Positions 30,355-43,169 are shown, numbered from the stretch's first letter. The stretch is 64,000 bases of DNA from Actinernus sp. WN-2022 (GCA_030867875.1 JAOWCC010001501.1:31702792-31766791); one strand, 5' to 3'. Notes: generated from the sequence alone by a model not told the origin. Numbers and translations: made by a program.

Positions 30355-30905
30355 GGGGCCGTCGACATATTCGAAATGCCCCGCTTAACGCACAACGGAC
30401 GTTTAGGGGGGGAGGGGGTAAGGGCATGGACGTTAGTGTGGGGCATTTAGAACAAAGTAACACTTTTTCATCAATAGACGTACGCTTTTTAATCAAATGT
30501 TTCTAGTCAGCTAGTTCTACGTTAGAGCGCAATTTCTGTTGAATTTCCCGGAAATTTCAACAAGGTCTTTTGATTAGAAGTATCATGAAATACCTCAAAC
30601 CTCCAGGTAAGTGAAACTCAGTTTTATAGTCGTGTCCGAATGAGTATTTTAGTCAAGATCCGAAATGAGCTCGTACGGGAATTTGAGGTACGATACTGAC
30701 TGACTGTACAGTTGCAGCTATTAAAGCTTTAAGCTTGTTTTATACTTTGTTTAGAAGTGAACTGCCGTGTATGTCATTACCGTTTTTACTGACCTAAAAA
30801 AAGGATAAAACAATGGGTGGACGTTAAGGGGGAGGGGGGGGAGGGGGTCTGACCTTAACGTCCGTTGTGCGTTAAGCGGGGCATTTCGAATATGTCGACG
30901 GCCCC
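30355..30905. mobile_element. 551-bp MITE with TAA target duplication
   Basis: GGGGCCGTCGACATATTCGA starts at 30,355 and its reverse complement ends at 30,905; the TIR extends about 50 bp through AACGCACAACGGACGTT. TAA flanks both sides (30,352-30,354 and 30,906-30,908), the target size of PIF/Harbinger elements. Confidence 0.85.
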
Positions 30906-31459
30906 TAAGGTATATTTGGTGAAAACCCAAAACGCACTAGATTGTGTACGGATCCAAATAAATAAATTATGTTGTTGTTGTGGTCGTGCGCAAGGACAGA
31001 AAAATGCGTTTACTACAGCGAGTGTAAATAAATATAAATTCTGATTGTATTTTTACCACAATTCCTTCAGTGCTCCTTATTAGTCTCGTATGATGTGAAG
31101 TTTACTAACCCACAATTGTTTTGTAACTTGATGACCGTCCACGCGTCACTGGAGTCTTGTCGGACTCGGTGTAGTTTGATAGTTTTGAGCGGAGATAAGG
31201 ACTATTTTCCAAAGAGCAAGATCTCTCCTCTTATCAATATGATTAGCAACAAACAATTTTCTTCTATTACGTTCGATAAAGTCAAATCAATGTAGTTACA
31301 ATTTGAAAAGTGACAGCGGAGTTCAAAACAAAATTAGCATATCTCAATTACAGTTGATTTCCGGTATTTACGCTTCAACGGACTCTAATACATGCATACG
31401 ATAGGCAACTAGTTCCTGTAAAAACTAGTGTTGGTCTGCGTCGGCGGGGAAGATAAACA
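30906..31459. other. intergenic, retroelement tail
   Basis: AAATAAATAAATTATGTTGT with a TTG microsatellite near 30,955 looks like a LINE 3' end. A segment at about 31,395-31,450 (AGGCAACTAGTTCCTGTAAA, GTCTGCGTCGGCGGGGAAGA) is inverted at 44,223-44,275 and 44,585-44,640. No gene is supported. Confidence 0.45.
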
Positions 31460-31592
31460 CTGGTATGTAATCAACTAAAGTCGATTGAGGTATGCTAACC
31501 GCCGTGGAAAGCGAGTAGCAGCTGACGTTTCGAGCGTTGGCCCTTCGTCAGAGCAAAAAGCATACCTCAATCGACTTTAGTTGATTACATAC
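31460..31592. repeat. inverted repeat enclosing a hammerhead-like motif
   Basis: GTATGTAATCAACTAAAGTC and its complement at about 31,572-31,592 flank the interior; AGGTATGCT/AGCATACCT are also mirrored. The minus strand of 31,522-31,552 reads CTGACGA then GAAAC, core words of a hammerhead ribozyme such as those of Penelope-like elements; a complete fold was not established. Confidence 0.55.
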
Positions 31593-34500
31593 CAGTGTCT
31601 AATATATGCATGCATATCTAATATATGCATGCCTGTTTCGGGAGAACAGCAGTATTTTTGGACGGGAATCTTAAGAAAATATTGGGAATTGGTAGACTTA
31701 GGAAATTTACCAGGAAATTATTGATATATCGGGACAAACTGAAAATAAATTGGAACAACTTTTGAGAAAACACGCCACAGCTCAAACAGGCTCAGTCGCA
31801 AGATAGCTCAAAAGCTACACAATAGATCATCTAAGGCCCGATTCAAACGTCGAATTTTTCATGCGCCGAACCTAATTAGATCAAAAGAAGCCGCCATTAT
31901 TAATTGAATTAGTTTTACTGACTCAGTTCCAGTCCCCCGCTCGTTTTGTTACCGGCTAATTGCGTTCGCCGCATGAAAAGTTCGACGTTTGAATTGGGCC
32001 TAACACATATCACACCTTGACATTTTTTTTACCCGATAACATATATCTTCCTGCCAAAGAGCTAATCTAGGTTTTCTTCTAATGCATTTCCTTAACTGAG
32101 CGACAGCATTTACTACCTTTAGGTATACTGGTATTAACGTTTTATATTAGCCTTCGTATTCGCAGTGGGGCCGGTCAAGCACATTACCCAGAAACCATTT
32201 GTTCTTGCTTGACATTGCGTACTGAATTGCCAGATCGTCCGTGACGTCACGTCCATATGGATCGCGTGCATCAAGTCCACAGAACTTCTGGTAAGACCTA
32301 ATCTACGAGAGTATCAAAATATTTGACTGAGTTACCGACACTTGGCAAAGACAGTTGTGATATCCGTTAGGCAGGAGTTTACTTGGCTCGTAAACCGCTC
32401 ATTGTCGTGGCGAACTCTGCGAACTGGCAGCAGTTAAATGCAAGCATTAAGAAGGCCATACAACGTGTAGCAGAAAGATCAACAGAGTCACTCGTACTCC
32501 GATAGTGTAAAATAAAGCCGGTCTCAGCTTAAAGCTGAAGATATAAAAAATCCGTCTACTTATGGTTTAGATACGCTAGCGCGCTTACTAATCGTTTAAT
32601 TTTTAACCAGTTCCATTTTAACTTAGTGGCTTTGGTTTGAATTCAAAACAATGTCGACTTGTTTCGGCTTCGAGTCAAGATAACAACTCCGTGTCGTTTC
32701 TCGGTTTAGTTGGTAGTTTCACTTCTAGAGCATACAAGGGTATTTTATCAACCCACCCCCTACCACACGTCAGAGGATTTGACTGATAAATGGCAATAAT
32801 CAATCAAAAAGATAGAGATTTTCAGAAATGTGAGGCACATGAACTAAAAATAGGTCCGTATTGAGAACATAGGCGCATTGTATATTCTGTACTAATGACC
32901 GATCAATCCGTGGCCCAATCCGATCCATTCCTAATTTTCCTAGGTGACTTCATCATAGGCTCCATTGCGTTTGCGCAGTAGGGAATGCGCGTACCAGATC
33001 GAGACCGCGCGTTTTTCGGCCAGCGGTGGCCAAACGGAAACAGACTTACTCTCGGCAATAAACACACGAATAAGCCATACACTCACGGATTTCGGTGTTT
33101 TTTTTCTTCCGGTGTGTCATCCAATGCAGCAGCAACAACATGTCCCATGCACATCCCACCCCCACCTCCCGGACATACGTGGGGAATTTAGCTGAGTTTC
33201 TGTCCCGTGGGTGGGGCATTTGCCAGCAAAGGAAAGTTGGGGGGTAGAAAACTGGTCAAAGAGAGTCAAAAGAGCGAATTTTACATCAATGTTTACAAGA
33301 GATTTGTACTCGTTCCAAGCGCCCCCATGGTGGGGCATTTGCATAATTTACAGCTGACTGGCAACGGTCGGGCATTTGCAACGCTCTGATAATCAAAAAT
33401 GTCAAATGCCGGAGGGGGGGGGGGATGGGCAGGTTTGGAATCGATGGAGACATGACTACTCATATATTGCTCTTTATTTGAAATATCTGTTTTTACATAT
33501 GTTTCAAGTTTTTTATGATTTTATATTGATTTCCTCGACATGATTTTTTATTCATTTAGAGATGATCCAAGTGACGTATGGCATAACAGGTTGCCATGAC
33601 AACCTGTTCTATCAGGTATTTTTTTGAATAATTGTAACAAATGTTGACATGTATCTTACGGTCTGACCGGCTTGGTTTGGCATAGCATGATTTCTGACAC
33701 GACGGGCTGGACAGGCTATGAAAACTCTCTGCTCACCTCACTCAGGCCAAATGACGTCGAGAGACGAAATATCAAGTGAGTCAAGACTTTAGACTTTAGC
33801 TTTAATCATGCGAGTCTGCTTTTAATAGATTCGTTCAGTTACTTATGTGGGACCTTATGTGTTCGATATTTACAGTGTTTTGCTCTATATCGTGTCCTCA
33901 TCAAATACTACTTTGTTTTTTTATGTATTATGTTTTGAATCTTCCTCATATCGTACTGTCCAAACCTATTCCAATCACTGAACCTGATGTGTCTAATGTT
34001 TTCACTGCTCTTCAGTCTGTACAATATTTCAGAAGTCGGCACATGCAGACCGCCTGCTCTCAACATGACTAGTTATAATATCTTTCCGCTCCACTCCACA
34101 ACAGTCCGGTATGAATAAATCTCGGAATCAAAATGGATATCGATTCGTCAAATCTTAGAATAAATTTGGAATTTTCAATGTGAATAGTTTTATGGACTGT
34201 TCATGAATGTGTTTATTTGTGAATTGTGGTTTAATATTTGTGTTTGTACGTATTTGTGCATCCTGTTCGGTGGCTATCATGGTACATTGTTCTTTGATCA
34301 AAGAACTGGGAACTGAGCCAAATCGGGAAAAAGACCGTGTTCTCCCGCCCACTAGTCAGTCTCAGTGTCAGATCATTTCATCGCTTTATCTCACTTTGTA
34401 ATACTTTGAAGGGAATCCGATTGCTGAACGCCGGCCACCTGTTTATAATATCTTCCTCTGATAATATTAATATCTCTAGATCTTTTTAAAACTCACTCCG

Positions 34501-35361
34501 GAGCCCTCACTCCACCAGTCCAACACTTAGCGCTAACCACGTGATCTCGGATTTGGTCGGCATCAAGTTTCACTCTTTTGATTGTTACGATCTCTGTTTG
34601 TTTGTTTTACTTTTAGACCCAGCATACCCTTAGGCGTGGTTCAAACATCGATCTTTTCGTATTGAGTTCGATACATGAAATGTTTGACGTTTGAACCCTG
34701 CCTATAACTTCCCGACTAACGATGCCCCGGCCAAACTGATGGCAACTGGCGAGCTCGAGTCTTATATTCGGCTGTGTGTCGTACTATATATTATGTTGGG
34801 GAAGTTGCATAACAGATTATCTATGTGGGGAAAGGCTATGTGTTACCTTTTAACTTCTTCCTGATAGCCGAGTATTCTTATAGATAACGTTTTTTTACTC
34901 TTTTCACCTGAATCGATGTAATTGTTTCTTTGCAATTGTGACAGACAAGTGGACATACCGTCTCAGATAGCCGATATTCAGACTAATCTACTACCCACCA
35001 CATGCTTTCCTATCCAAACTGAGAAAAGTGGGATTATTCAGGCTGCTCACGTCAACTTTATGCGTCAGTAAATTTACTTGAAAATCTTCGGCTTAATTGT
35101 TCCGGCCCACTCAACTGATCGCGGACGACTCACGGAGAAGGTTGTTGGTAAACTACTTGACGTATTTATGCCTTATTTTTATATTGCACACGACTCCACA
35201 AGCCCCGGCCAGAAATTACTTTCTTCAGCGAGTTGAACTGTATGGGTTATTTAGTAGATAGTTGCAAATAACTTTTAGACTAGAAGTATACATAGAAAAC
35301 CGAAGATATGACTGAGCTATGACTGCTATGACAGAAGTGAAAATAATATTCGATTTGGTAT
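31593..35361. other. intergenic, no supportable gene
   Basis: About 3.8 kb with scattered short ORFs of no recognisable type. It holds one MITE end (31,905-31,960), a short hairpin ACAGGTTG..CAACCTGT at 33,590-33,612, G/C runs and AT-rich DNA. Exons too short to recognise by eye cannot be excluded. Confidence 0.4.
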
Positions 35362-35829
35362 AGACCGGTTCGCGCTCATCGTTGCATGATGGGCGAACAT
35401 GTCGGGAAATACAGTGTTTGTATGAGAATTCAATGTTGAATATTTACCCCAAAAATTGCGAACTAGAGAAATCTAGTATCCCAAATCAAAAGAAGGGCTG
35501 TATGTGTTTTCACTATTGATTTTTTAGGTTAGAATAAGTAGTCTACGCTCGACGATCTTATTTAGTTTTGCCCATATGTTTACTCATAATTTGATCGCGG
35601 CTCTTTACAGTAAATATATGGACAAATCAAAGTAAGATTGTCGAGCGTAGACTACTTCTTCTAACCTAACAAATCAATAACGAAAACACATACAGCCCTT
35701 CTTTTGATTTGGGATACTAGATTACTCTAGTTCGCAATTTTTTGGGTAAAAATTCAACATTGAATTCTCATACAAACACTGTATTTGCCCTGATTACCCA
35801 TCATGCAACGATGAGCGCGAACCGGTCTA
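35362..35829. mobile_element. 468-bp palindromic MITE (TAGACCGGTT ends)
   Basis: TAGACCGGTTCGCGCTCATC at the left end is the complement of the right end; the arms stay complementary for about 200 bp to a short centre near 35,600, allowing an extended foldback. A related element with TAGACCAGTT ends lies at 46,214-46,695. Confidence 0.88.
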
Positions 35830-35842
35830 TTATTAAGGGAAG

Positions 35843-37088
35843 TAGCCTGCTTGCCGGCTCTCCTGTAATTTTTTTCGGTCGTTTCTTTTCGGATTGGGTC
35901 ACCTGTGGCACGCGGTCAAAATGGGGCGAGGACAAAAATGAAGGGAGGGGGAGGGGAAGGGGAAAGGAGGGGAAAGGAGGGGAAAGGAGGGGAAAGGAGG
36001 GGAAAGGAGGGGAAGAAAGGAGAGCCTGCACGAATGCCATTGTTTTCGGAGTATTTACCGTTCGTCCACGAACGGAAAATTCCCATTGGCTAGAATGTGA
36101 CAGGTGTCAAGTTTGACATTAATCACACACGAAACCGAATCCTGTGTGACATACTAGTATGTAGTTACATCGGTCGTAACACAAACGGAGACATTTCCAT
36201 TCGGCTGAAGTATTACTACTTTCACACTGGTCTCCTTCGTTTCTGTAACAACATCAATATTTAAATGTTGAGTGAGCACTTCATCGGCACTTTACTCCTG
36301 TTGAACTTGAAACAAATACTTTCTCGATGACCGCGAAGAAGTCGTTTTTATTGGTAAATATTCAGACCATGGTTGTTTTCTTGCCAACGGGCTTCGATCG
36401 GGTGTCAAAACTGTTGTTGGTAGCTGGCGTTTGCTTCGAATGGCTTCAGTACTAGGACTACTGCAGCTTTCTCCAGCTCCACTTTATTTAGAAAGTTTTT
36501 CACGTAAAAGTACAAATCATTGAGAATTCTAATCTTCCTCCCACAGAGATTACAAACTCGACTCGATAAACCAGGAGAATTGACAACACGGCTTCCTTTA
36601 CGTTTGCATTTGGAAGGAATTAAAAGATTATCCTTAGAAATAACTCCAGAACAACCTGGATCAACACTTGCAAAGGCGACAAAAATCATTCACGGATGTT
36701 TCGACCTCTCTTACTGGTAATTACTTTCTTTGGGGTTTCTTCTTGGTCCACATGCACCATTTGTATGTGTTATGATTAATACCGCAAAAAATTAGAACGT
36801 GGAGCGCTGAACCGGAGCGCTGTCATTTTGAATCGTGTTGACATTAAGCGCGATTTTCATTGGCCATTTTTTTACACTTGGAGCGTGACGGGCTGTCAAG
36901 CATGGTCAAGCGTGGAGGGGCGTAATTCTCAAAACAATGACATTCGTGCAGGCTCTCCTTTCTTCCCCTCCTTTCCCCTCCCCCTCCCTTCATTTTTGTC
37001 CTCGCCCCATTTAGACCGCGTGCCACAGGTGACCCAATCCAAAAAGAAACGACCGAAAAAAAATACAGGAGAGCCGGCAAGCAGGCTA
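35843..37088. mobile_element. 1.25-kb MuDR-like non-autonomous element, 9-bp TSD
   Basis: Ends are TAGCCTGCTTGCCGGC...GCCGGCAAGCAGGCTA. TAAGGGAAG is duplicated exactly at 35,834-35,842 and 37,089-37,097. TIRs are about 170-200 bp and include GGATTGGGTCACCTGTGGCA. Long TIRs with a 9-bp duplication fit MuDR/Mutator. A GGGGAAAGGA minisatellite (35,945-36,012) sits in the left TIR. The interior (36,405-36,720) has overlapping ORFs on both strands, one with CNLCGRK, that I cannot assign. Confidence 0.88.
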
Positions 37089-37097
37089 TAAGGGAAG

Positions 37098-38786
37098 CAA
37101 ATATATATATTTCGCTTTCTGTTTTTAGCCATTGATAATACCACTTCCAAAGGAAATCATATAGTTGAGCCGGGGATACGGAGGAGCTCCAGTAGCCCGA
37201 GAAGACAGCCGCAATGTTCGCTCGGTCCCGAAATGGCGCGAGGATGCAGTGGGGAGCGATAAGAGTCGGCTGTCAGGCTAGAGCCCCAGCGGCCTGTAAA
37301 TGAAAAGAGCTAATAATGACCAATACATTTACGAGTAGAAATTTGAGACGCTAGATGAAATAATTTATCATAGCTGATCACAATTTTGCTGGGGAAAAAA
37401 CTGTGAAACTCAGCAAATGCTTGAAGAACGAAAATAAAGGAAGGGATTGTCCAATTCTAAACATCTGAGTACAAGCAAGCCGGGTCAGAGTTTTCTTCGA
37501 GTAACGTTTCGGAGTTAGTCAGTTAGCCGGTTTCCTTCGCAGCCGTTCTCAGGGTTGTACCCCTTGAAGATAAAATTACAATTTGTGTTTCTGTTATAGA
37601 AAATATTTTTCTTTAAACCACCACAATAATGCCTACATTGTTCCAAATCTTCTTGGTGCACCCACAGCAGTAAACTGTGTTTATCAAAGGAGAAATTAGG
37701 AAATATTATTTCCTCATGGAAGAAGTCTGGGGCCGAAGTGTTTCAATGGAAACGTCATAATTAGCACAGTGATGTGTATTTTCATTACTCTGTATTTCTG
37801 CAAAATCAAGGGTAAATAAACTGTTGTTGTTGTTGTTTCTTAGGTTAGTACTTTACATGTGCTAAGTTCAATTGTTTTTAACCACTATTTGCAGTCAGAG
37901 ATATATTCTTCATTTTTTTATTTATCTCCAGGCTGTGTCTAGATCATTCATTTCCTGAATATCTCTTGAACGACATGAAATATTGACAAAACGGAAAACA
38001 CCATCCTCCGACTCATTTCGAACGATTTTCATGTGAGATTGACTTAATTTTCGATGCATAAACCCTTTAACGCCCACCTTACCTTGAACCCCGTGTGTAC
38101 AACCGGGCCCAGCGTACTATTTATGGAGACTGCGCATGAGTTAATGAACTCCCGACATGACAAACGGACCGATTATCATCAGATATCATGGCGTAGGCAC
38201 GTTGTATTTAAAGATTTCAAGAACTGATCAAACTGGCATATCCAAACTGGCACATCAATTAATGCGAAAAAAATACGCTTTTTCTTGATTCAGAAAACGA
38301 TTAAACTGAAATAAATAAAATAATGGCAACTTAGATGTTGCGACTTTTATTTTTGACTGGGAGAACGGCTGCTCCGATAGACTACTGATCTTTGGTAAAC
38401 AATTTGAGAGAATATATGAATAAAAAAGTATGTATTTTCTCGGCTAGCAGTCCGTGAATAATAATACTTCATTTATTTTATTGTCAAATGAATGTGCTGC
38501 TGCTTTACTCTATAAGGCCGTGAATGGTTCATTTAACACTTCATTTATCTTACTGTAAAATGAGTGTTCTCGGCCATGCAGTATTTGCATATGAGATGGC
38601 GAAACAGGTGTAAGATCACCACTTAACATCAGTCAGTGGTTAGGGGATGCTAATATTTACCGCACAATTTATTACCTTTACAGGATAGGAAACACGTCGG
38701 CTACGAGATTCAGACAGAAAAAAAGGGGGAAGAAAGCAAGTTTGGATTACCGAACTGTATTGAACCGAGAACTGTGGCTTATAAAC
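37098..38786. other. intergenic upstream of first JmjC copy
   Basis: No gene. A retroelement tail with AAATAAACTG and (TTG)n lies at 37,812-37,840. Tandem-like ATTTCATTTATTTTA words occur near 38,466-38,550. Confidence 0.4.
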
Positions 38787-39764
38787 ATGGCGAAAGGCTA
38801 TCTTACTCTCGCCATTGTTGTGGGAGGTTTAGCAGTCGCATTGTATTTCGCATGGCACAAAGAGGAAGTACAGAATATTCTGAATGAAACAGGGAAGATA
38901 TGGAGAGAAGGGAAAGGTTTCGCTCTCGACGGGAACGAGCAGACATCTACAAAGAAAACCGATGATTACGAGAACCCGGAGAAAAACAAGGAAAAAGACA
39001 GAGCAAATGTAAAAAAAAATGGCAATCATGAAGGCAAGAAAGCAAACGAGACCGGAAGTCTGTATGACAAGGAGAAAGATGAAAATGAAAAAAGACGAGA
39101 AAAAACAAGCGAAAAAAGGTTACCTGAAGGTCATTTGAAACACCTTGGAGACCATGGCTCTCCGATATTATGGGGAGAGGTCGACGAGCTCGACTTCGTG
39201 CCAAACGGGCGCGATTTTTATACCCATTTTGTTCGAAAACGAAAACCTTTAATAATGCGAGGGGCAATAAAGGACTGGCCAGCTGTGAAACACTGGGCTG
39301 ACGAGAAGTACTTATCAGAAAAATACGGTGACGTGGTGTTTGATGTTCAATTCACCAAGAAATACGAGACAATATTACCGATGAAGAAAACGATGAACTT
39401 AACCGAATATCTACAAATCTATAAAAAACAAAATGTCTACTTAGATTGTCCTTTTCCTCACAGTGAAATGACTCAGGATATTCTAGTTCCGTATTGTTTG
39501 CAGTGCAATGAAATGCTTAAGACAATCGCCAGTACACATTTGTTGTTCAGTAGCGGTGGGACTAGCTCCAGTCTACACTATGATGGTTATGAGAATCTAC
39601 TAAGCTTGATAGCCGGTACCAAGGAGATTCTAGTAGCTAATTACTCGTATAGCGATCATTTCTACCATCGCAACTATACCACGGTCAATATAGAAGCTCC
39701 GATAGACCCTGAAGCCGTAGATCTCCTCAAGTACCCTAAAGTAGCCGAAGTCCCATTCCATAAG
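38787..39764 (+). CDS. JmjC/cupin-8 hydroxylase copy 1, exon 1 only
   Basis: 326 codons from ATG 38,787 (the frame extends upstream only to TTG) to a GTAAGT donor after FHK. The N-terminus has a signal-anchor (TLAIVVGGLAVALYFAW), then a long charged linker, then a cupin-8/JmjC domain: GHLKHLGDHGSP, FVRKRKPLIMRGA, and the Fe ligands H-x-D in SSLHYDGYENLL. This predicts a membrane-anchored Fe(II)/2-oxoglutarate hydroxylase. The closely similar copy at 45,193 has the same donor and continues at 49,654 with the third ligand (WWHHV). No equivalent exon was found between 39,765 and 45,192, so copy 1 is truncated, or uses the shared exon 2. Confidence 0.75.
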
Positions 39765-39774
39765 GTAAGTATAT

Positions 39775-40005
39775 ATAGACAACGAGAACTAAACACATTG
39801 CAAAACAAAGCATTCCAAAGAATACCTAGCATAGCTATGCGATTTTCTTCATTCGAATTGAAAGACTCTGACTTCGACGACATTCGCCTTTTGACCGGCT
39901 CGAAGCTCGAGCAAGTCGAAATGCTAATGTACTGTAATCGACACTGATTGGCTCAAGTAACCGTAAGTTGGAATGCAATGTGATTGGTTCTCGTTGTCTA
40001 AGTAA
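39775..40005. mobile_element. MITE after copy 1 donor, TTAGACAACGAGAAC family
   Basis: AGACAACGAGAACTAAACAC at the left and TGATTGGTTCTCGTTGTCT at the right are inverted; GCATTCCA/TGGAATGC are mirrored. Same family as 29,396-29,610. Confidence 0.65.
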
Positions 40006-40051
40006 CCCTGCGATTTGGATAAATAAAGAAATTCGCAGTCACGGTATAACT

Positions 40052-40131
40052 TAGCCTGCTCCGCAGGCTACCACAGGAAACCCGGTCTCGATTTTTTCCG
40101 ATTATATAGGAGGTGCCTGCGGAGGAGGCTA
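40052..40131. mobile_element. 80-bp TAGCC-ended MITE with 9-bp TSD
   Basis: Starts TAGCCTGCTCCGCAGG and ends CCTGCGGAGGAGGCTA. GGTATAACT is repeated exactly at 40,043-40,051 and 40,132-40,140. A minimal relative of the MuDR-like elements in this window. Confidence 0.8.
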
Positions 40132-40329
40132 GGTATAACTAATGTTTCTTATAAATGGTGACAAATACTTTCTTTGGAAAAGCTATTATACTGATGATAA
40201 TTATTTTGGAGAAGCTGGAGTATTTAAAAAGAAATTCGGGTATAGCTTCCTGTGAGAGTGAGGACATATATTGCTCATAACATTTAAAGCACCCAGCCTA
40301 CCCATGTACTACGTTCATCTTCTCTGAAC

Positions 40330-40920
40330 TTACTGTCTGTTCCAAGGTCTATCACTACAAACGACTGCCTTCTCTGTTAATTGCCGCTCCGAAATTCTGG
40401 AACGCCTTACCTCAATATATTAGATATTTAGACTCCCTTATTTCTTTTTTCGGATTAATCACGGCTTCTGGGAAACCCCCACCCCTCCCTCACACTTCAC
40501 CCTAACCTTTTTAAAATTGTTAATCACGATGCATATCCAAGGGAGGGGTGGGTGGGCAGTTTCCCAGAAAAAGGGATTGAGCCCTTTTTTCTTGTTAGCT
40601 TATCTATACTTCTTCTATGTTAGTTTATATCAAAGACATACCATAGCTTGTAAGTTAGTTCTATCTTTATATTTCACATTATCTCTTAGCTTACTTCTAC
40701 CAGTATTATATTAGTTATTCAATTATTTATCTTTAAGTTAGCTATTACACTACGGATTCATCACTGATACGTTTTCTTCCCATCTTATAATACTTTAGGT
40801 TAACTTTAGAGCACTGAGTCTTTGATTCTATAGGTTGAAATGTAATTCGAATGTGTTAATGTAAGAGCTCCTGGGCCTGCGTATAATGCTCCAAATACTT
40901 ATTATTATTATTATTATTAC
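40330..40920 (+). pseudogene. 3' end of a non-LTR retrotransposon
   Basis: Translation near 40,386-40,440 gives AAPKFWNALPQYIR, the conserved C-terminal motif of LINE reverse transcriptases (A-P-x-x-W-N-x-L-P). The copy ends in an (ATT)n tail at about 40,900-40,919. An unrelated GGGAGGGGTGGGTGG-type inverted pair interrupts it at 40,470-40,580. Confidence 0.6.
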
Positions 40921-41267
40921 AAGTCAAAACCGCTAACGATAATCCAACATGTGTGTTAGACGCTAGCTAGGTCATAGCGAGTGTTGGGTAGTGCCATGCA
41001 ACTTGCATGCTAGTGATCATAGGTGTATGGTTATTTTCCACCTACTAAGGCTCAACTGGAATTTTGGAGCACTTCTCGTGGAAAACGGTGGCCTAAACTT
41101 CCACCAAGAAAGTTTCTCCTTGAAACGATTGTCATTTTCCATCCAAGTGCATCGAATGTCATCACAAGCTCGCGAACCGACAGCCTTCCGCAGTTCATGC
41201 TGCATGGCAGCCGTCGCGTCGAGTACAGAAACCATGGTTTTAAATCTGCCACATCACTTAATCCATT

Positions 41268-42300
41268 GTGATTTTAAGCTGCAACCTCATTCTAGCCACT
41301 TCTAAATTGGGGAGGGTTCCATTATGAACAGGAAAGGCAAAGGAATTTTCATCCTTCCCCCCTCAGTTTTGCAAGCGGGTTCGCATTTCTTACCCCACAT
41401 TTGCAACCAATATGTTGTGTTCGTCGTGTTTACTACCCAAACTAAGATTTTAAAGCATCAACTTCATTCTAGCCACTTCTAATGGGGGAGGTCACCATTA
41501 TTAACGGGAAATGCATAGGATTTTCCACCCTACCCCCCTCAGTTTTGCATGGTTCGCATATCTTACCCCAAATTTGCAACCAATATGTTGTGTTCGTCGT
41601 GTTTACTACCAAAACTGTGATTTTAACGCTACAACGTTATTTAATCCTGTTCTGCACTGCGAAATAGCAAATGAAACTGTCCCATCATAGCTTTGCGGCC
41701 AAAACGGAAAGGGCGATGGATTTTTACGGGTAGAAAAGAACATCGTAGAGACATGGGGTTTTCACCAAAATGTTACCCATGGAAAACTGCAGGGGGTCTT
41801 CTCCATTTGGTTGAGGTCAACGTCCAGGGGGGGAAGTGACATGCAAAAGAAAATTTCAAAACGCTTTAACCTCCCCTAAACTTCATTTGCGCGAGCGTTA
41901 CATAAAAAAATAACCTCTCTGGGTAAAATTACATCAGATAGGCTTACTTTTATTTTCCCTAGCTATGTGCAACATGCCAAACATTTAACCACGAATTACA
42001 AATATTCCCTACCCCACCCCCCTGGAAACGGTATACCAATTTGTTTTGGCAACATGTCTCGGGAATGTCATTCATGACAAAACTGATCGGTTCCTAAGTT
42101 TTTAAGTTCAATACCGAAAGACAGAAGCTGCCAGGCCCCGCTCGGCCAAGCAAAAAGCGAGAAAAACCGCCTTAACCACCCCTGAACTTCATTTGCGCGA
42201 GTAGTACATCAACATTTTGTTCTAGTTGGACGAAACTACATAGGATAGGCTGGTTTTCATTCCCTTAATTATGCGCTAGATACCGAACATTAATTAATTA
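41268..42300. repeat. degenerate tandem repeats
   Basis: A unit of about 175 bp (TTCATTCTAGCCACTTCTAA, AACCAATATGTTGTGTTCGT) is present twice (about 41,268 and 41,445). A second pair about 300 bp apart (AACTTCATTTGCGCGAG at about 41,877 and 42,185) follows. No gene seen. Confidence 0.75.
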
Positions 42301-42445
42301 ATTAATTAATTACTTAATGATCGTATTATTTCTATGATTATCGTTAGGAATTATTATTATAGCCTGTAAGGGAAATAAACATGAACAAAAATGGAATTTT
42401 AGCGATGTGCAAACTTCGAAAATATGTCTGAGAGTAAAAGCTGCA

Positions 42446-42577
42446 TTAGACTGCGAACAGTCCCTCCTTTTTCCTCATTACCCGCTCCGCTCGAACGCCT
42501 GCCATATTTTCTCTTCGCTCGTTCCGCTCGCAAATTACTCTCAATGGAGGGAAAAAGAGGGACTGTTCGCAGTCTAA
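42446..42577. mobile_element. 132-bp MITE with near-perfect 9-bp TSD
   Basis: TAGACTGCGAACAGTCCCTC and its complement at the right end. Flanks AAGCTGCAT and AACCTGCAT differ at one base, compatible with a 9-bp duplication. Confidence 0.7.
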
Positions 42578-42857
42578 ACCTGCATAAGCCGGCATATATA
42601 CACGTAACAAAGTGTATTCGGCTATAACTTTATGTCAATGATTATTCCAAACAGGCCAATATATGTACGTTTTCATAGCGACTCTTTTCCGTCATTACTC
42701 GGGCTGCCTATGGCAGCACCGAGTCTTAATCTGCAGGCCGTTATTTTATTTTTTTGTTCCGTGAAACAAAATTTCTGCGCATTTTGGCTAGATAACTTAG
42801 CGAACGAAAAACCGGTTTTGGATTTACATTTTATCAAGATGACGACAAGATGACTCC

Positions 42858-43169
42858 ATGCAAGATGACTCCATGCAAAAGTATTTCTCTGAAGCAGTTT
42901 CTGTAACATTCAAGTCACTTTTTCCAGAGATCGAAAATCTCAAACCTCAACAAGATGAGTCAATTTTGAAATTCATGCAGAAGATGTTTTTGCTGTGCTA
43001 CTTACCGGGTTGGGGAAAGTCTTTGGTGTTTGAAATGATTCCCGCGTTGCGTTCGATTCGTGGTCTGCATTGTCCTCAGAAAGCCACTGTTATAGTTGCG
43101 TGTCCTTTAAATTCACTTGTGGAACCACACATTAGAGAGCTGGAGAGTCGAGGAATCAAGGCATGTTAG
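42858..43169 (+). pseudogene. RecQ/DEAD-like helicase fragment
   Basis: 103 codons. LKPQQDESI followed by LPGWGKSLVFEMIP matches the Q-motif and Walker A region of RecQ-like helicases, but the usual T before GWGKS is missing. TVIVACPLNSLVEPHIREL matches motif Ia. The frame stops after SRGIKAC and no later motifs are nearby. A 17-bp tandem duplication (ATGACTCCATGCAAG) sits at the start. It is a transposon- or duplication-derived remnant. Confidence 0.6.

Noticed and set aside
35801..36116. Opposing ORFs rich in Gly/Lys/Arg or Pro/Ser
   Set aside because: They translate the GGGGAAAGGA minisatellite inside a transposon TIR.
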